From positions 1 to 41,789 of the forward strand of contig JAWABU010000014.1 in NCBI GenBank assembly GCA_038884455.1: a stretch of DNA of 41,789 nucleotides, given 5' to 3'. The translations under genes and the position numbers were made by a program. Positions 9,801 through 16,937 of this stretch are shown in pieces (the stretch's first letter is position 1; every line of letters starts with the position of its first letter). The notes beneath the pieces are model-generated. The model ran no database searches. It saw only the letters and a list, made by a program, of their open reading frames with translations, and was not told the DNA's origin. This stretch comes from Candidatus Thermoplasmatota archaeon. GTDB lineage: Archaea; Thermoplasmatota; E2; DHVEG-1.

Positions 9801-12299
9801 ATTGAATCTGAATTTGAAAAGATTACAAAAGAATTACAAGAAAAAAATAACGATATTATTCAAATGAAAGATAAGCTGTTTTCGACAGAACAGCAGCTAG
9901 AAGAAAAAAATAAAGAATATACACACCTAAGTAATGAGTTTGAATCACTTCAAAAACAACTACAAGTAATCACAATGGAGAAAAATCAAATCCTTGAACA
10001 AATGAGAAATCAAGCAGAAAGACTATTGAAAAAAGAACAGGAAAACAAGCATCTTTTAGAAGATGTGTTAAAAAAGGAAAAAGATTGTGACTGGAAAACA
10101 TCAGAACTTGAAGAAACGCGATGGCTTTTAAACAAAACACAACTGAAAGTTGAAGAATTACAACACACCATTCTATTTAAAGAAAAAGAATTACAACAAA
10201 AACAAGAACAGCTTCAGGAGCTTAAAATATTCCTTGAGCAAAACAGAGATCAATTTAATCAAAGCATTGTAGAAAAAAATAATCAACTAAACCAACTAGA
10301 ATCAAAATTAAAAGAAAAAGAAAAAGAAATATGTCTACTGAATCGAGAGATTGAAAATAAAAATAGAGAAATTACCCTGTTGAATGAAAAAAAGACTCAA
10401 GAAGATGCCATGAAAAATTCTTTGCTACTGCAACAAGAAGAATTAAATAAAAAACAAAATGAGATTAGCCGATTACAGGCTGAAATACAACAAATTACAA
10501 CAGCCGAAGAAAAACTCCAAAACGAATTAGCTGAGCGAAATAAGATTATTGAAGTATTGAAAGATCAATTGACGGAGAGACAGTTGGTCTTAACTCAGAA
10601 AAGTAGCCTTTTTGATCATATCCAAGAACAATTAAATGTCCAAGAAAACAGGATCACAGAAAAAACAAATGAAGTAATCGAATTACAAACAAAGTTACAG
10701 CAAGCAAATTCAGAGTGCCAAAAAGTACAAAAAGAGTGCGATCTGCTGAAGGGTACAGTAAAGCATCTTGAAAAAGAACTCAGTACAAAGACAAAAGATC
10801 TTGATGAAAGTAGAACCAGGCTGTCTTTTGTTGAACAGGAGTTGCAAACAATAAAAAACAACTTTGATGCTCAACTTGCGCATATAACATCACTTGAAAA
10901 AAATCTTGAAAGAAAAAACCAAGAACTGACACAACTTAACAAAGAAAAAATAGACCTTGAAACCATGCTCATTAATGTTCAAAACGAAGGAGCAAAACTT
11001 AGACAACAGCTCATGGAAAATCAAAAACATATAACCTTGTTAAATGACATAAAGGAGGAGAACCAACGATTAAAGCAAGAAGTATTACGTCATCAAAAAG
11101 ATATGAATTTTTTGAAAAAACAGTTTGAAGAAAAACACTTAGTCCGGGAGAAAGATGCAGTACAGAAAACTTTAAAAGAGAAAGAAAAAGAACTCGAAAA
11201 AAAACAAATCGAAATCGAAGAGTTATCTCGAGAATTGAGAGCTAATCAATCAGCGATTAACTGGTTTAAAACAGCTATCGAAAAGCATCAAGCAGAGCTT
11301 TTATCACTTCAACAGAAAAACCGCGAATATGAACTTTCCATCCGGGAATATCAAGAACTTAAATCAACTCTAGAAGAAAAAACAAAAAATATTGAGCAAT
11401 TGCAAAAACAGATCGAATGGTATCAAAATGAAAGACATCAAACACAGAAAAAATTCGAAGAATTGCAACAACAATTTGAGCAGATTTTAGCTGAAAAGAA
11501 CAGGATCGCTCATTCGTTTAATACGGTTACGAATGCGATTCCTTCACCAGTTATTATGACCGATAGAAATCATGCAATTGTTATGATGAACAAACAAGCG
11601 GAATACTATCTTGGAATCCCTACTGAGAAGCTCATGGGACATACGATCTTTGAAGTTGATTCATTAAATAAGGAACGAATCCGATCAGGATTAAAACAAT
11701 CAGAAACTGAGAAAAAACCAGTTAATATTAAATCGATATCGGTTGAAGATACACGGGGTGACATGCACTTGATTGATATTGTGAATATGCCTCTGTTTGA
11801 CAGTTCTGGTGATATCAATGGGTCGCTAATGGTGTTAAACGATGTTACAAATATTAATGAATTACAGGTAGAACTTCAAAAAAAGCAAGAAGAGGTATCG
11901 TCATTGTTAGTAAAATGTGATGAGATATATACTAAATACAAACTTGCTGATGAAGAGCGAACTGCGGTATTAAATGCGCTATCTAACCATCTGAAACCCG
12001 CTGAAGAGAGCACATCAAAGATTGTTAATACTGGTGTAGATCCTACAGAAAAAAACAATATGAGTATCGACGTACAAGAAAATGCTAAATTAGATACGTC
12101 TCATGATGTTGTATCTAGTGGTACCCCAAAAGAATCAGCAGCGATGAATATCTCTATTCAATCGGCAAAACATTCTCCTGCTGAAATGGATCATCTGTTA
12201 CGTGAAAAATTAAAAATCTATGCTGAGATTGATAAGTATCTAGAATCACGGGGGCTTGAGCTAAAAACAAAGAAATTAAAAGATGAAGAAGGTAAATAA
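3837..12299 (+). CDS. Giant PAS/coiled-coil protein (2820 residues)
   Basis: ATG 3837 follows GGTGAGG by seven bases. Four PAS-type sensor domains are visible at about residues 22-135, 1208-1320, 1778-1900 and 2556-2675. The last three share a closing pattern, (L/I)xDIxNxP(I/L)xDxxGxxxGxxxxxxD. Nearly everything between them is uninterrupted coiled coil rich in Glu, Gln, Lys and Leu, with recurring phrases such as ELEEKNHEI. There is no membrane span, histidine kinase, receiver, HAMP or methyl-accepting domain. PAS domains bind ligands or cofactors and mediate dimerisation, so the protein looks like a very long, probably parallel-dimeric scaffold with sensors along its length. It sits upstream of an archaellum locus, so a polar-organising or motility-signalling role is possible but unproven. 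The frame is intact throughout, which argues against a pseudogene. Confidence 0.85.
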   Translation: MSEDFIRGEKQSIHNQSASENIFFLDDRTPGFILNKKGVIVATNEAFCYLIGYSQEDILGCNIENTNFLTEESRQQMMFRNVSRLVGKEKPSFMLHVKTKKGDLLDLEINAQPYMKNGKNEGEINIVVNRKGIDVFKNTGITEEKNIQNSMFTHKSDEHILRRENEEIMRLKSDLKEKIIELNNQERDVSKMTEQLRISKLELEEKNHEIRQLQLEVTSRDQKIENKNRQIEEIQKNLQQKETELEEKNYEITRLKNDIDKYMRRFSVKEEEFQKLFNSYEKIQQEAIKQEQELRQKKQEVEQLQQLADKTQEKLKVLSDEVTERNEIIEDFKKQLENYEQKLIENTKLIEKLQQEVNTRETESTMRNNEIQRLNEELLRLQQMLNEKNNEIRQIQEICQKQEQEKLQLQSEVNRSYQSLKTKEDELKTKNEEIIQKHNELKEKEQEINEIISKLENRDRYTIYQSDLIEDQEKEISNLKRNLEEANKIIELTKQDCEELNAKIKEKEKELCTKNTELQMLKQEQEKNQKKNVEIHTELQQIQQQCILLQNQLHETTDENNRLKQEIVQLTKTSKNLENQISQMQTIFNQTNEEVKSREQELQKIQELLLKKDQECEELKLKLENKNKYILRQNTLFEEQERTIQQLTTDIEVNKKELSQAKQELEQKKQQLALSCSQISQVQQDLESERRTLETTGFELEETRTELMKTQNILEMRTKELEEKQQSLLQLTEELRRKEENTVKLIDEVQKNKHTLEHQSKEITALHTKIQNMEQFALHQEEILKNKDNEIIGLKIELDQISRELKNKQKDFETVNHQLNFERSQVELQKIEINRLQTLLDSQESTLISVQNELKNTRDELINSNNCIEEKQKELDQTKFELENVQRELAQEKNDPKRKELKETRKELETLRIIFEKNKAELEEKNHLLELLKSDLKIKNDAVDELQKQIIDQKTAITHKDAVICQIQTDLRQLETEIVTKDNIIENLEKQLSEQQTTLTKKNDQIHQLLEENQKIQRDLDDTKKLINEKLWEVNEKDQEIHFLKTDVENKIKEIAQLKKESLDTQELLNSTQLNLQQLTEDLKLKESDLQIRTATLEQMQNEIIHLQNELKIRNDIIGNLDGQLSEQQTKIILQSNTIEQLQQKIQISSEKINSIYEELEEKKRNVNELGEKLHKTELQQKILEEQLVTKDSHINSLSSELNLMHNQLSALKNVMTSALLILDSENRIVSWNESASKLLNLSNENSREKTVFSLSFMSDPRIQTGLHHSIKDKKMVVEKSIFLATGNGKNILTDIINMPIQDPHGVIQGTMIVIDDVTDKVALQSEIQLKQEEITALKNDNHTLLKKVSCIEKELKTTEERLKESMQSLDQKQNIVSTLYTEIQQKDEAISLLNQELDHKNRDLLETKNALSNKEHDLANLQNKCVFLQNEITAIKENLSKSMAEKEAIEQSAKEIEQKLKEKENSITELQKICDQHKYVVQQKETELVFVSTALDNLKKELAQRNDQIIELKSELAQKELLLQSKEIEIEKQQVVVCQMKNENEQLRSETDATKQAIQQFTEELKQLQLLSTQLKQDVEEKDKSIKVLSEEKNMLNSQIIEKQNEMTELQNTIQQTQQELEIVRKQLTATECEVVQLKNELAKNQTILEMTNKNLQEKKQELETARNEQRDVLIQLENVLHEKNSIQKELEHLKDTSETLEHDLRIRNEIIEQMQNEFMKNQTRITEKEAKINLLQTKVSEQEKNLTIKNAELQELQVTYERQKAMIQQLEREKEQINSLFIGMQDSCTYPIITLDKNNKILNVNKNAEEFFGLSKSEMYGQQINSIGLGIQERVSEMFKLVKEQKKPSTIQSVSIETKQGARYLTDISNIPIIDAQGTAIGSIMLLQDKTWLINAQADIRRKEKEYKELLIRNEELSKKLTIADEELRATNTILEQKNKDIVEKQNKIENLLSIIQNQKKSNEYKDSEIQKLRSMLESKETTFKKIESEFEKITKELQEKNNDIIQMKDKLFSTEQQLEEKNKEYTHLSNEFESLQKQLQVITMEKNQILEQMRNQAERLLKKEQENKHLLEDVLKKEKDCDWKTSELEETRWLLNKTQLKVEELQHTILFKEKELQQKQEQLQELKIFLEQNRDQFNQSIVEKNNQLNQLESKLKEKEKEICLLNREIENKNREITLLNEKKTQEDAMKNSLLLQQEELNKKQNEISRLQAEIQQITTAEEKLQNELAERNKIIEVLKDQLTERQLVLTQKSSLFDHIQEQLNVQENRITEKTNEVIELQTKLQQANSECQKVQKECDLLKGTVKHLEKELSTKTKDLDESRTRLSFVEQELQTIKNNFDAQLAHITSLEKNLERKNQELTQLNKEKIDLETMLINVQNEGAKLRQQLMENQKHITLLNDIKEENQRLKQEVLRHQKDMNFLKKQFEEKHLVREKDAVQKTLKEKEKELEKKQIEIEELSRELRANQSAINWFKTAIEKHQAELLSLQQKNREYELSIREYQELKSTLEEKTKNIEQLQKQIEWYQNERHQTQKKFEELQQQFEQILAEKNRIAHSFNTVTNAIPSPVIMTDRNHAIVMMNKQAEYYLGIPTEKLMGHTIFEVDSLNKERIRSGLKQSETEKKPVNIKSISVEDTRGDMHLIDIVNMPLFDSSGDINGSLMVLNDVTNINELQVELQKKQEEVSSLLVKCDEIYTKYKLADEERTAVLNALSNHLKPAEESTSKIVNTGVDPTEKNNMSIDVQENAKLDTSHDVVSSGTPKESAAMNISIQSAKHSPAEMDHLLREKLKIYAEIDKYLESRGLELKTKKLKDEEGK

Positions 12300-12315
12300 T
12301 AGGAAAAATTTCTTC

Positions 12316-12942
12316 TTACAAGAGAGAAACAACGTTTTTTGTCGAAAAGGGAATGTCGAGGGTTATCGTTCGTATAATACCATTTGGTATCAAGAACGTT
12401 ATACTGAGTTGATCACCATTTTTTATATGAATTTCTTCGGGTGTTTTTATAATAAGGTAGGTTAAATCAGTATGATCATTCAATATATTATGGGCAACAA
12501 GCGAGTTATCGAGGTCATGAATCGAAAGAGCGCTGTAGGTGTTGTTAGAAAGAGTTTCCCATTGAGGATGGGAAAATAAACTATGATGTGTTTGTAGTAG
12601 TTTGGCATTCCCATTGTAGCGAAGTATTTGTACGGTATCACCAGTATTTAGCGTAATCACCATGCTTGAAAGATCAATATTTGCTGTTACAAGTGGTTCG
12701 ATGAGGATTGCAATGTTCCCAATTTGTCGATGAGTATCTATCATTGAATACTGACCTAGTATCCCTTCTATTTGCAGATACGTTGAATATTTCGTTGCTA
12801 CCGTATCAATAATTTGGGTGAGGTTTTCTTTTGTTACACTGTTTGACTGATTGAGTAGTACTGAGGTAGCTGTTGCACCGACGAACAGAATTGTAACGAG
12901 AATGAGGATAGCTGTTAATCCAAGAGCGCCGTGAGTGTTCAT
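12316..12942 (-). CDS. Divergent archaellin-like protein with minimal signal peptide
   Basis: 208 residues. The start MNTHG followed by ALGLTAILILVT is a class III (prepilin/archaellin) signal with a leader of only five residues, Gly at -1 and Gly at +3. It then has the ~25-residue hydrophobic helix expected of an archaellin, and a beta-rich domain with archaellin-like phrases (MVITLNTGDTVQILRYN). It lacks the VGIG(T/A)[11 protein letters not shown] core shared by the other archaellins here, so it may be a minor filament protein, a basal or hook-like subunit, or another type IV pilin. Its 3' end lies 16 bases from the end of the giant PAS gene, and its promoter region is divergent from the LSm-archaellin gene. 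Confidence 0.65.
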   Translation of the reverse strand: MNTHGALGLTAILILVTILFVGATATSVLLNQSNSVTKENLTQIIDTVATKYSTYLQIEGILGQYSMIDTHRQIGNIAILIEPLVTANIDLSSMVITLNTGDTVQILRYNGNAKLLQTHHSLFSHPQWETLSNNTYSALSIHDLDNSLVAHNILNDHTDLTYLIIKTPEEIHIKNGDQLSITFLIPNGIIRTITLDIPFSTKNVVSLL

Positions 12943-12976
12943 GGTTCCACGTTTATTCTGATGTTAAATAAATTTG

Positions 12977-12990
12977 TTTTATATATAAAT
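12977..12990 (-). promoter_or_regulatory. TATA box for the divergent archaellin-like gene
   Basis: On the minus strand this reads ATTTATATATAAAA, about 35-48 bases before the ATG at 12942. The 307-base gap up to 13249 holds this element, a facing TATA box at 13158 and otherwise only AT-rich sequence. Confidence 0.45.
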
Positions 12991-13157
12991 ATTGTTATAC
13001 AAATATATCCTATTTTATGCAAATAATCCCATGAATCTAAGATGAAACAATCGAGCTGTATCGAGTCATCCAGTTAGTGTTTATAGAGAGAAAGAACAAC
13101 CTCAGTGACATTCTATCACACTGTCATTTTTACATTTTGTACTTCAACCGGCAAATC

Positions 13158-13167
13158 CTTATATATT
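13158..13167 (+). promoter_or_regulatory. TATA box for the LSm-archaellin gene
   Basis: CTTATATATT, preceded by an A-rich stretch that could act as a BRE. It lies about 85 bases before the start codon, leaving a leader of about 55-60 bases that includes the AAGGTGA ribosome site at 13229-13245. Confidence 0.45.
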
Positions 13168-13249
13168 GTTAGTTGAGAACATTGTACATGTTAAAATTTA
13201 CCATGCCGTTAAAAAGCATGGGCAATGAAAGAAAACGAAGGTGAAACGT

Positions 13250-14155
13250 ATGGAAAAGAAATATATGGAAAGGCTGGTTGGAAAGTACTGTAAAATAGTC
13301 ACAAAAGAACCTGGAGAAGAACGAGCAAGTGTCGTAACCGGAATATTAGAAGATGTCGACTACAAAGACGGTTTTATTTTAGTTGACTCAAATCAAGGCT
13401 TAGGCTGTCTACGAATTAATACAATCGTCGCCATCAAACCGGGAAATAAAAAACGACAAGAAAAAAGAAATATTAAATCACACACCGATGCCGATGTAGG
13501 TATTGGTACGCTCATCGTCTTCATTGCGATGGTTCTCGTCGCAGCAGTCGCAGCAAGTGTTATTATACAAACAAGTGAAACTTTGCAGCAACGAGCACAA
13601 AGCGTCGGTACACAAACCATCAGAGAAGTATCATCCGGTATAGTCATTGATGATGTTATTGGATATACCAATGCAAATAAAACACGAATTAACTATATGC
13701 TTATCTCAATACGACCTCGCGCAGGATCACAAGATATCGATTTAAAGCTCTGTGAGTTACTAATTTTATACAACAAACTCTCCGTACTAACATTGAATAC
13801 CTCATTAATTTCTCCAGTGAATACAGGATACAGAACTGTATTTGAAACACCGATAGCAACAAATCATTCAATATGGCTCATGAACAAAACAACCAATGCA
13901 ACCTTCGCAGCAATCGCATTACATGATCCTGATGCCTCCATTTCAAACACCCAGGGTATCAACAGTGGAGACCGAGTATATATTCTTGTGAATCTCAGTG
14001 CAGTGCTGAATACAAATCAAAACGATTGGACATATTCAGGACTAGAAGCCCGTGGTTCGATATCTGGATCGATAAAGCCTGAGATTGGTGCAAAAGGTGT
14101 CTTTGAAATCACTGCACCTGCAGTATTTAGCAAAAGAATCGTCCAAATGTGGTAA
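13250..14155 (+). CDS. Archaellin with N-terminal LSm-like domain
   Basis: 301 residues from ATG 13250, which sits just after AAGGTGAAACGT; a GTG at 13241 overlaps that ribosome site. Residues ~5-65 look like an Sm/LSm fold: LVGKYCKIV, then VTGILEDVDYKDGFILVDS, then CLRINTIVAIKP, matching the strand-turn order of Sm1 and Sm2. A basic linker (GNKKRQEKRN) leads to a normal archaellin signal and core, [17 protein letters not shown], starting near residue 82, and a ~200-residue archaellin domain. Ordinary archaellin leaders are about 5-20 residues; this one is ~81. No in-frame ATG, GTG or TTG lies between the LSm part and the signal, so the fusion is real in this sequence. Cleavage by ArlK would free the LSm-like part in the cytoplasm. 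Archaellin identity is firm; the LSm call rests on pattern reading. Confidence 0.8.
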   Translation: MEKKYMERLVGKYCKIVTKEPGEERASVVTGILEDVDYKDGFILVDSNQGLGCLRINTIVAIKPGNKKRQEKRNIKSHTDADVGIGTLIVFIAMVLVAAVAASVIIQTSETLQQRAQSVGTQTIREVSSGIVIDDVIGYTNANKTRINYMLISIRPRAGSQDIDLKLCELLILYNKLSVLTLNTSLISPVNTGYRTVFETPIATNHSIWLMNKTTNATFAAIALHDPDASISNTQGINSGDRVYILVNLSAVLNTNQNDWTYSGLEARGSISGSIKPEIGAKGVFEITAPAVFSKRIVQMW

Positions 14156-14159
14156 AAAG

Positions 14160-14186
14160 AGAAGAAGCTACAATTTTCCTTCTTCT
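14160..14186. terminator. Bidirectional terminator hairpin
   Basis: AGAAGAAG at 14160-14167 pairs with CTTCTTCT at 14179-14186 around an 11-base loop, with A and T runs on the two sides. It lies in the 37-base gap between two convergent genes and can serve both. Confidence 0.55.
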
Positions 14187-14192
14187 TTTTTA

Positions 14193-15716
14193 TTATTTTT
14201 CTGGTTTTTCAGAGTTGGGTTCTTTCTTAATTTGTTTAATAACTGTAATCTCTGCTTTTTCACCTTTGTAAATTGCTGGTTTTAGATAGACTTCTGCAGA
14301 TTTCTTTTCATTATTTTTTGTTGAAAAAATCGTACAGTAATTGGAAACATCATTTCCCTTCAATCGATTAAGATAATATCGTTCGACATCAGATAATCCT
14401 TCAGGAGCAATAAAATCAAAAAGGCTTTTTTCAAGAAGTTCTTCAGATGAAAAACCAATAAAATCAGTAAACAATGCATTGACTTGTTTTAAAATGCCAC
14501 GTTGGACGACAGCCGCACATTCTGAAAGATCACTAACAAGATCTTGAGGTTCAGATATCTCTTGACTCTTTTCTTGACGTAGAGATTGGACCGGTTCATT
14601 CGCTGGAGATAGGTGCTCTAATTGTTGCTGTAACAGCCGTTCTTCTTCAAATAAAGCATTCCTTCGTTTTTCAATTTCTGCTTCAGCCTCTATTAATTTT
14701 TCTTTCCAACTGCTAAATTCAGCGATTTTCTGATCAATTTCTTTCCGTTCTCTAAGCAGATCTGATTCTTTTTTAAGCAGCTCTTGTCTCTGCTGATCCA
14801 ACTGCTGTAAGCCGAATGCTATCTCTTCTTTTTTTCGTTTAAACCCAAAAGGATCAAAAATATCAAATCTACCTTTCTTGGGAGCGCGTTTTGAAAGTTG
14901 TTTTTTTCTTAAATGGAAAATTTTATTATTTGACACATCTGCCGAATTGAGAGATGGCTGATTTTTTTTCACGTGTTGTAAATTTTGTTCGAGTTGAATA
15001 TTCTTTCGCTCTAAGGATCTATTTTTTTTATCAAGATCTTTTAGTTTTTGATTTAAAATAGAATATTTTTTTGATAAATCACGAATCTTTTTTTCCATAG
15101 CGTCCTGGTCTTTCATCTTTTTTAAAGTGCCATCAGCCTTTTCCTGATGAGTATCATATGTATCAAGAAATCTACTATTAAATATATCTCTACTGTTTGA
15201 TGGTGATTTTTTGTCTATGGATGCATCAGCAGTAATTGTCTGATCGTTTAGTTCAAAAGACGTTTGAATTGTATCCTGGAATGTATTCTGTAGACAATCA
15301 TTTTCATGCAGAATCGAATTGCCATGTTGGAGATAGGGGAGACTTTGTGTAGAATGTCCCTGACTATCCGGTATAGTCCCAATGAAGCAAAAGATTGGAT
15401 CTGACGATTTTGTGTTTAAAGGAAAACCATCCCATAAAATAGTAATTTCAGCACCATTCTTCTTTTTAATTGGGAGTTCAACACCTTGAATAAATCCCTG
15501 AGTTTCTATTTTTTCTAGTTGTTCATACCATCTTTTGATAAAGCGCAAAGGAACTAAAAAATCAAGTGTTTTTTGCCGTATAATATCTCCACGATGATAC
15601 TCCGTAATTTTTTGACATTCATGATCAAATTGAACAATAGTTTTATCTCTAGAAATACCAAAAATAAGTATTCTTGCTGTATGCTTTTCTAGATTTGTTG
15701 AATCGATACTATCCAT
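14193..15716 (-). CDS. PAS/coiled-coil protein, cytoplasmic
   Basis: 507 residues from ATG 15716. A PAS-like domain at about 10-130 (RDKTIVQFDHECQKITEYHR onward, ending GFPLNT...IFCFIGTIP) is followed by a spacer, a long coiled coil (about 200-400), and a second PAS-like domain (about 405-490: ILKQVNALFTDFIGFSSEEL). There is no kinase, receiver or membrane segment. It resembles a small version of the giant PAS protein upstream and is divergent from the archaellum operon. Start: GAGGAG abuts the ATG with no spacing, so leaderless use or the in-frame ATC nine bases beyond the site should be considered. The open frame extends to 16034, but that part is antisense to arlC and its promoter. A sensory role in motility is inference. 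Confidence 0.75.
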   Translation of the reverse strand: MDSIDSTNLEKHTARILIFGISRDKTIVQFDHECQKITEYHRGDIIRQKTLDFLVPLRFIKRWYEQLEKIETQGFIQGVELPIKKKNGAEITILWDGFPLNTKSSDPIFCFIGTIPDSQGHSTQSLPYLQHGNSILHENDCLQNTFQDTIQTSFELNDQTITADASIDKKSPSNSRDIFNSRFLDTYDTHQEKADGTLKKMKDQDAMEKKIRDLSKKYSILNQKLKDLDKKNRSLERKNIQLEQNLQHVKKNQPSLNSADVSNNKIFHLRKKQLSKRAPKKGRFDIFDPFGFKRKKEEIAFGLQQLDQQRQELLKKESDLLRERKEIDQKIAEFSSWKEKLIEAEAEIEKRRNALFEEERLLQQQLEHLSPANEPVQSLRQEKSQEISEPQDLVSDLSECAAVVQRGILKQVNALFTDFIGFSSEELLEKSLFDFIAPEGLSDVERYYLNRLKGNDVSNYCTIFSTKNNEKKSAEVYLKPAIYKGEKAEITVIKQIKKEPNSEKPEK

Positions 15717-15775
15717 CTCCTCAACCCAATACGTTCTAGTGTATCTAGATAGATTAACTCGACAATGACAAAACG

Positions 15776-15788
15776 AATATATTTTAAT
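15776..15788 (-). promoter_or_regulatory. TATA-like element for the PAS/coiled-coil gene
   Basis: On the minus strand an A/T-rich TTAAAATATATTC-like box lies about 60 bases before the ATG at 15716. It shares the ~200-base divergent region with the archaellum operon promoter. Confidence 0.35.
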
Positions 15789-15850
15789 ATATTTTGATTT
15801 TTTCGATAAACCGCTTCTTGGATAAAAGACTCGGAAAAAGTAAGTAAAAG

Positions 15851-15858
15851 TATAAATA
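15851..15858 (+). promoter_or_regulatory. TATA box of the archaellum core operon
   Basis: TATAAATA, 65 bases before the probable arlC start at 15923. A second candidate, GTTTATATC at 15869-15877, would give a leader of about 25 bases. Either places the GAGGAGGGG ribosome site (15908-15917) within the transcript. Confidence 0.45.
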
Positions 15859-15922
15859 CCTGAATACGGTTTATATCTAGTAAGAGCAAGTAATAATGTG
15901 AATACAATGAGGAGGGGTTGCA

Positions 15923-16861
15923 ATAAAACTAAAACTGGGAAAAGAGGAGACTGTTGAGAAGCCGATACCAAGCGGAGGGGGAACACAAGAGATAAAGCCT
16001 GCAGAAACACCGAAACCAAAAGAACAAGCAACACAAGAGCAAAAACAAACTGTAGATGCGCTACGAACCGTTATAAAAGTTGATCAAAAAACACCCTCTG
16101 CTGAAGAAGCAAAAAAACCAGAACAGAAAAAAGAGCAAAAACCTCAAACTCCAGATACAAAAGAAAAAGCACCACCAACAATTCCAACGATACCAAAAAT
16201 ACCTCAGCCGCAAGCTGCAGCAGCACCTGCTGGAGGTTCTCGAGAAGATTTAGAACAGCGGCGAAATATCCTCCAAAGTATTAAGGACTTTGATTTTCAG
16301 ATAAAGAAAAACCAGGAGGATATCGGAAAATTAACAGAAAAGATTGATAGTCTTACCAAGGATCTTGATGACTTAGTCAGCCTCTATGAAATTGTCTCAG
16401 AACAGATGAATCCTTTTGTTGGCCTGTCAAAAGTTACAAAAAAACGACTTGATGCACTTGAAAATTTTACTAAAGAAATTGAAACATTAAATACACGAAT
16501 TGGAGAAATAGAATCGGTTCTCGAAAAGAATAAAATGATTTTAGATGGTAAGATACCACAACCTCAAGTAAAACCAGCTGTACAAAACAAGCCTGAATTA
16601 AAACCAACGGAAGCGGTATCAAGCAGTAGCGACAAACAAAGTATACCTGTTCAAGGAGAAACAGATGAAAAGAAATTGAGCCAAGAAATACCAAACTCTT
16701 CTGTCGTCGAACCTCAAATTAATTCTTCGTCAGATTCAGATGTATGGAGTAATTTTACCGATGAGGATCTTGATCGAATCCTAGCAGAATCTCTTTCATC
16801 ACTTATGATTGATCAAAACATTGATTCATTGATAAATGATTTTTTACTAAATTTAAAATAA
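15923..16861 (+). CDS. arlC: Archaellum protein ArlC (FlaC/FlaCE-like)
   Basis: About 312 residues. ArlC, ArlD and ArlE form the euryarchaeal archaellar cytoplasmic switch complex, which links the motor to chemotaxis signals. Seen here: a Pro/Lys/Gln-rich disordered N-terminus (about 1-105), a coiled coil, and the diagnostic LVSLYEIVSEQMNPFVG segment of FlaC-type proteins (about 150-168), then more coiled coil and an acidic tail. Start: GAGGAGGGG at 15908-15917 is followed by in-frame ATA at 15923. No ATG, GTG or TTG occurs in frame before 16406, and starting at 16406 would cut the diagnostic segment in half. It is the first gene of the core operon. Motif identity is strong; the ATA start is an inference. 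Confidence 0.85.
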   Translation: MKLKLGKEETVEKPIPSGGGTQEIKPAETPKPKEQATQEQKQTVDALRTVIKVDQKTPSAEEAKKPEQKKEQKPQTPDTKEKAPPTIPTIPKIPQPQAAAAPAGGSREDLEQRRNILQSIKDFDFQIKKNQEDIGKLTEKIDSLTKDLDDLVSLYEIVSEQMNPFVGLSKVTKKRLDALENFTKEIETLNTRIGEIESVLEKNKMILDGKIPQPQVKPAVQNKPELKPTEAVSSSSDKQSIPVQGETDEKKLSQEIPNSSVVEPQINSSSDSDVWSNFTDEDLDRILAESLSSLMIDQNIDSLINDFLLNLK

Positions 16862-16937
16862 CTGTAATGCGTTTACTGTTTACGGAAAATATTTAAAAAG
16901 AATAAAAATACAACTAACCTTGAGGAGAAGAAAGACT

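Noticed and set aside
4300-11500. Tandem DNA repeat or low-complexity artefact inside the giant gene
   Set aside because: The repetition is at the level of coiled-coil heptads and codon composition; no exact DNA repeat unit is seen and the frame never breaks.
15717-16034. N-terminal extension of the PAS gene up to 16034
   Set aside because: It is hydrophobic nonsense antisense to arlC and its promoter; the PAS domain begins after ATG 15716.
16406-16861. arlC starting at ATG 16406
   Set aside because: This would remove the FlaC signature segment just upstream and has no ribosome site; the frame is open back to the GAGGAGGGG site.
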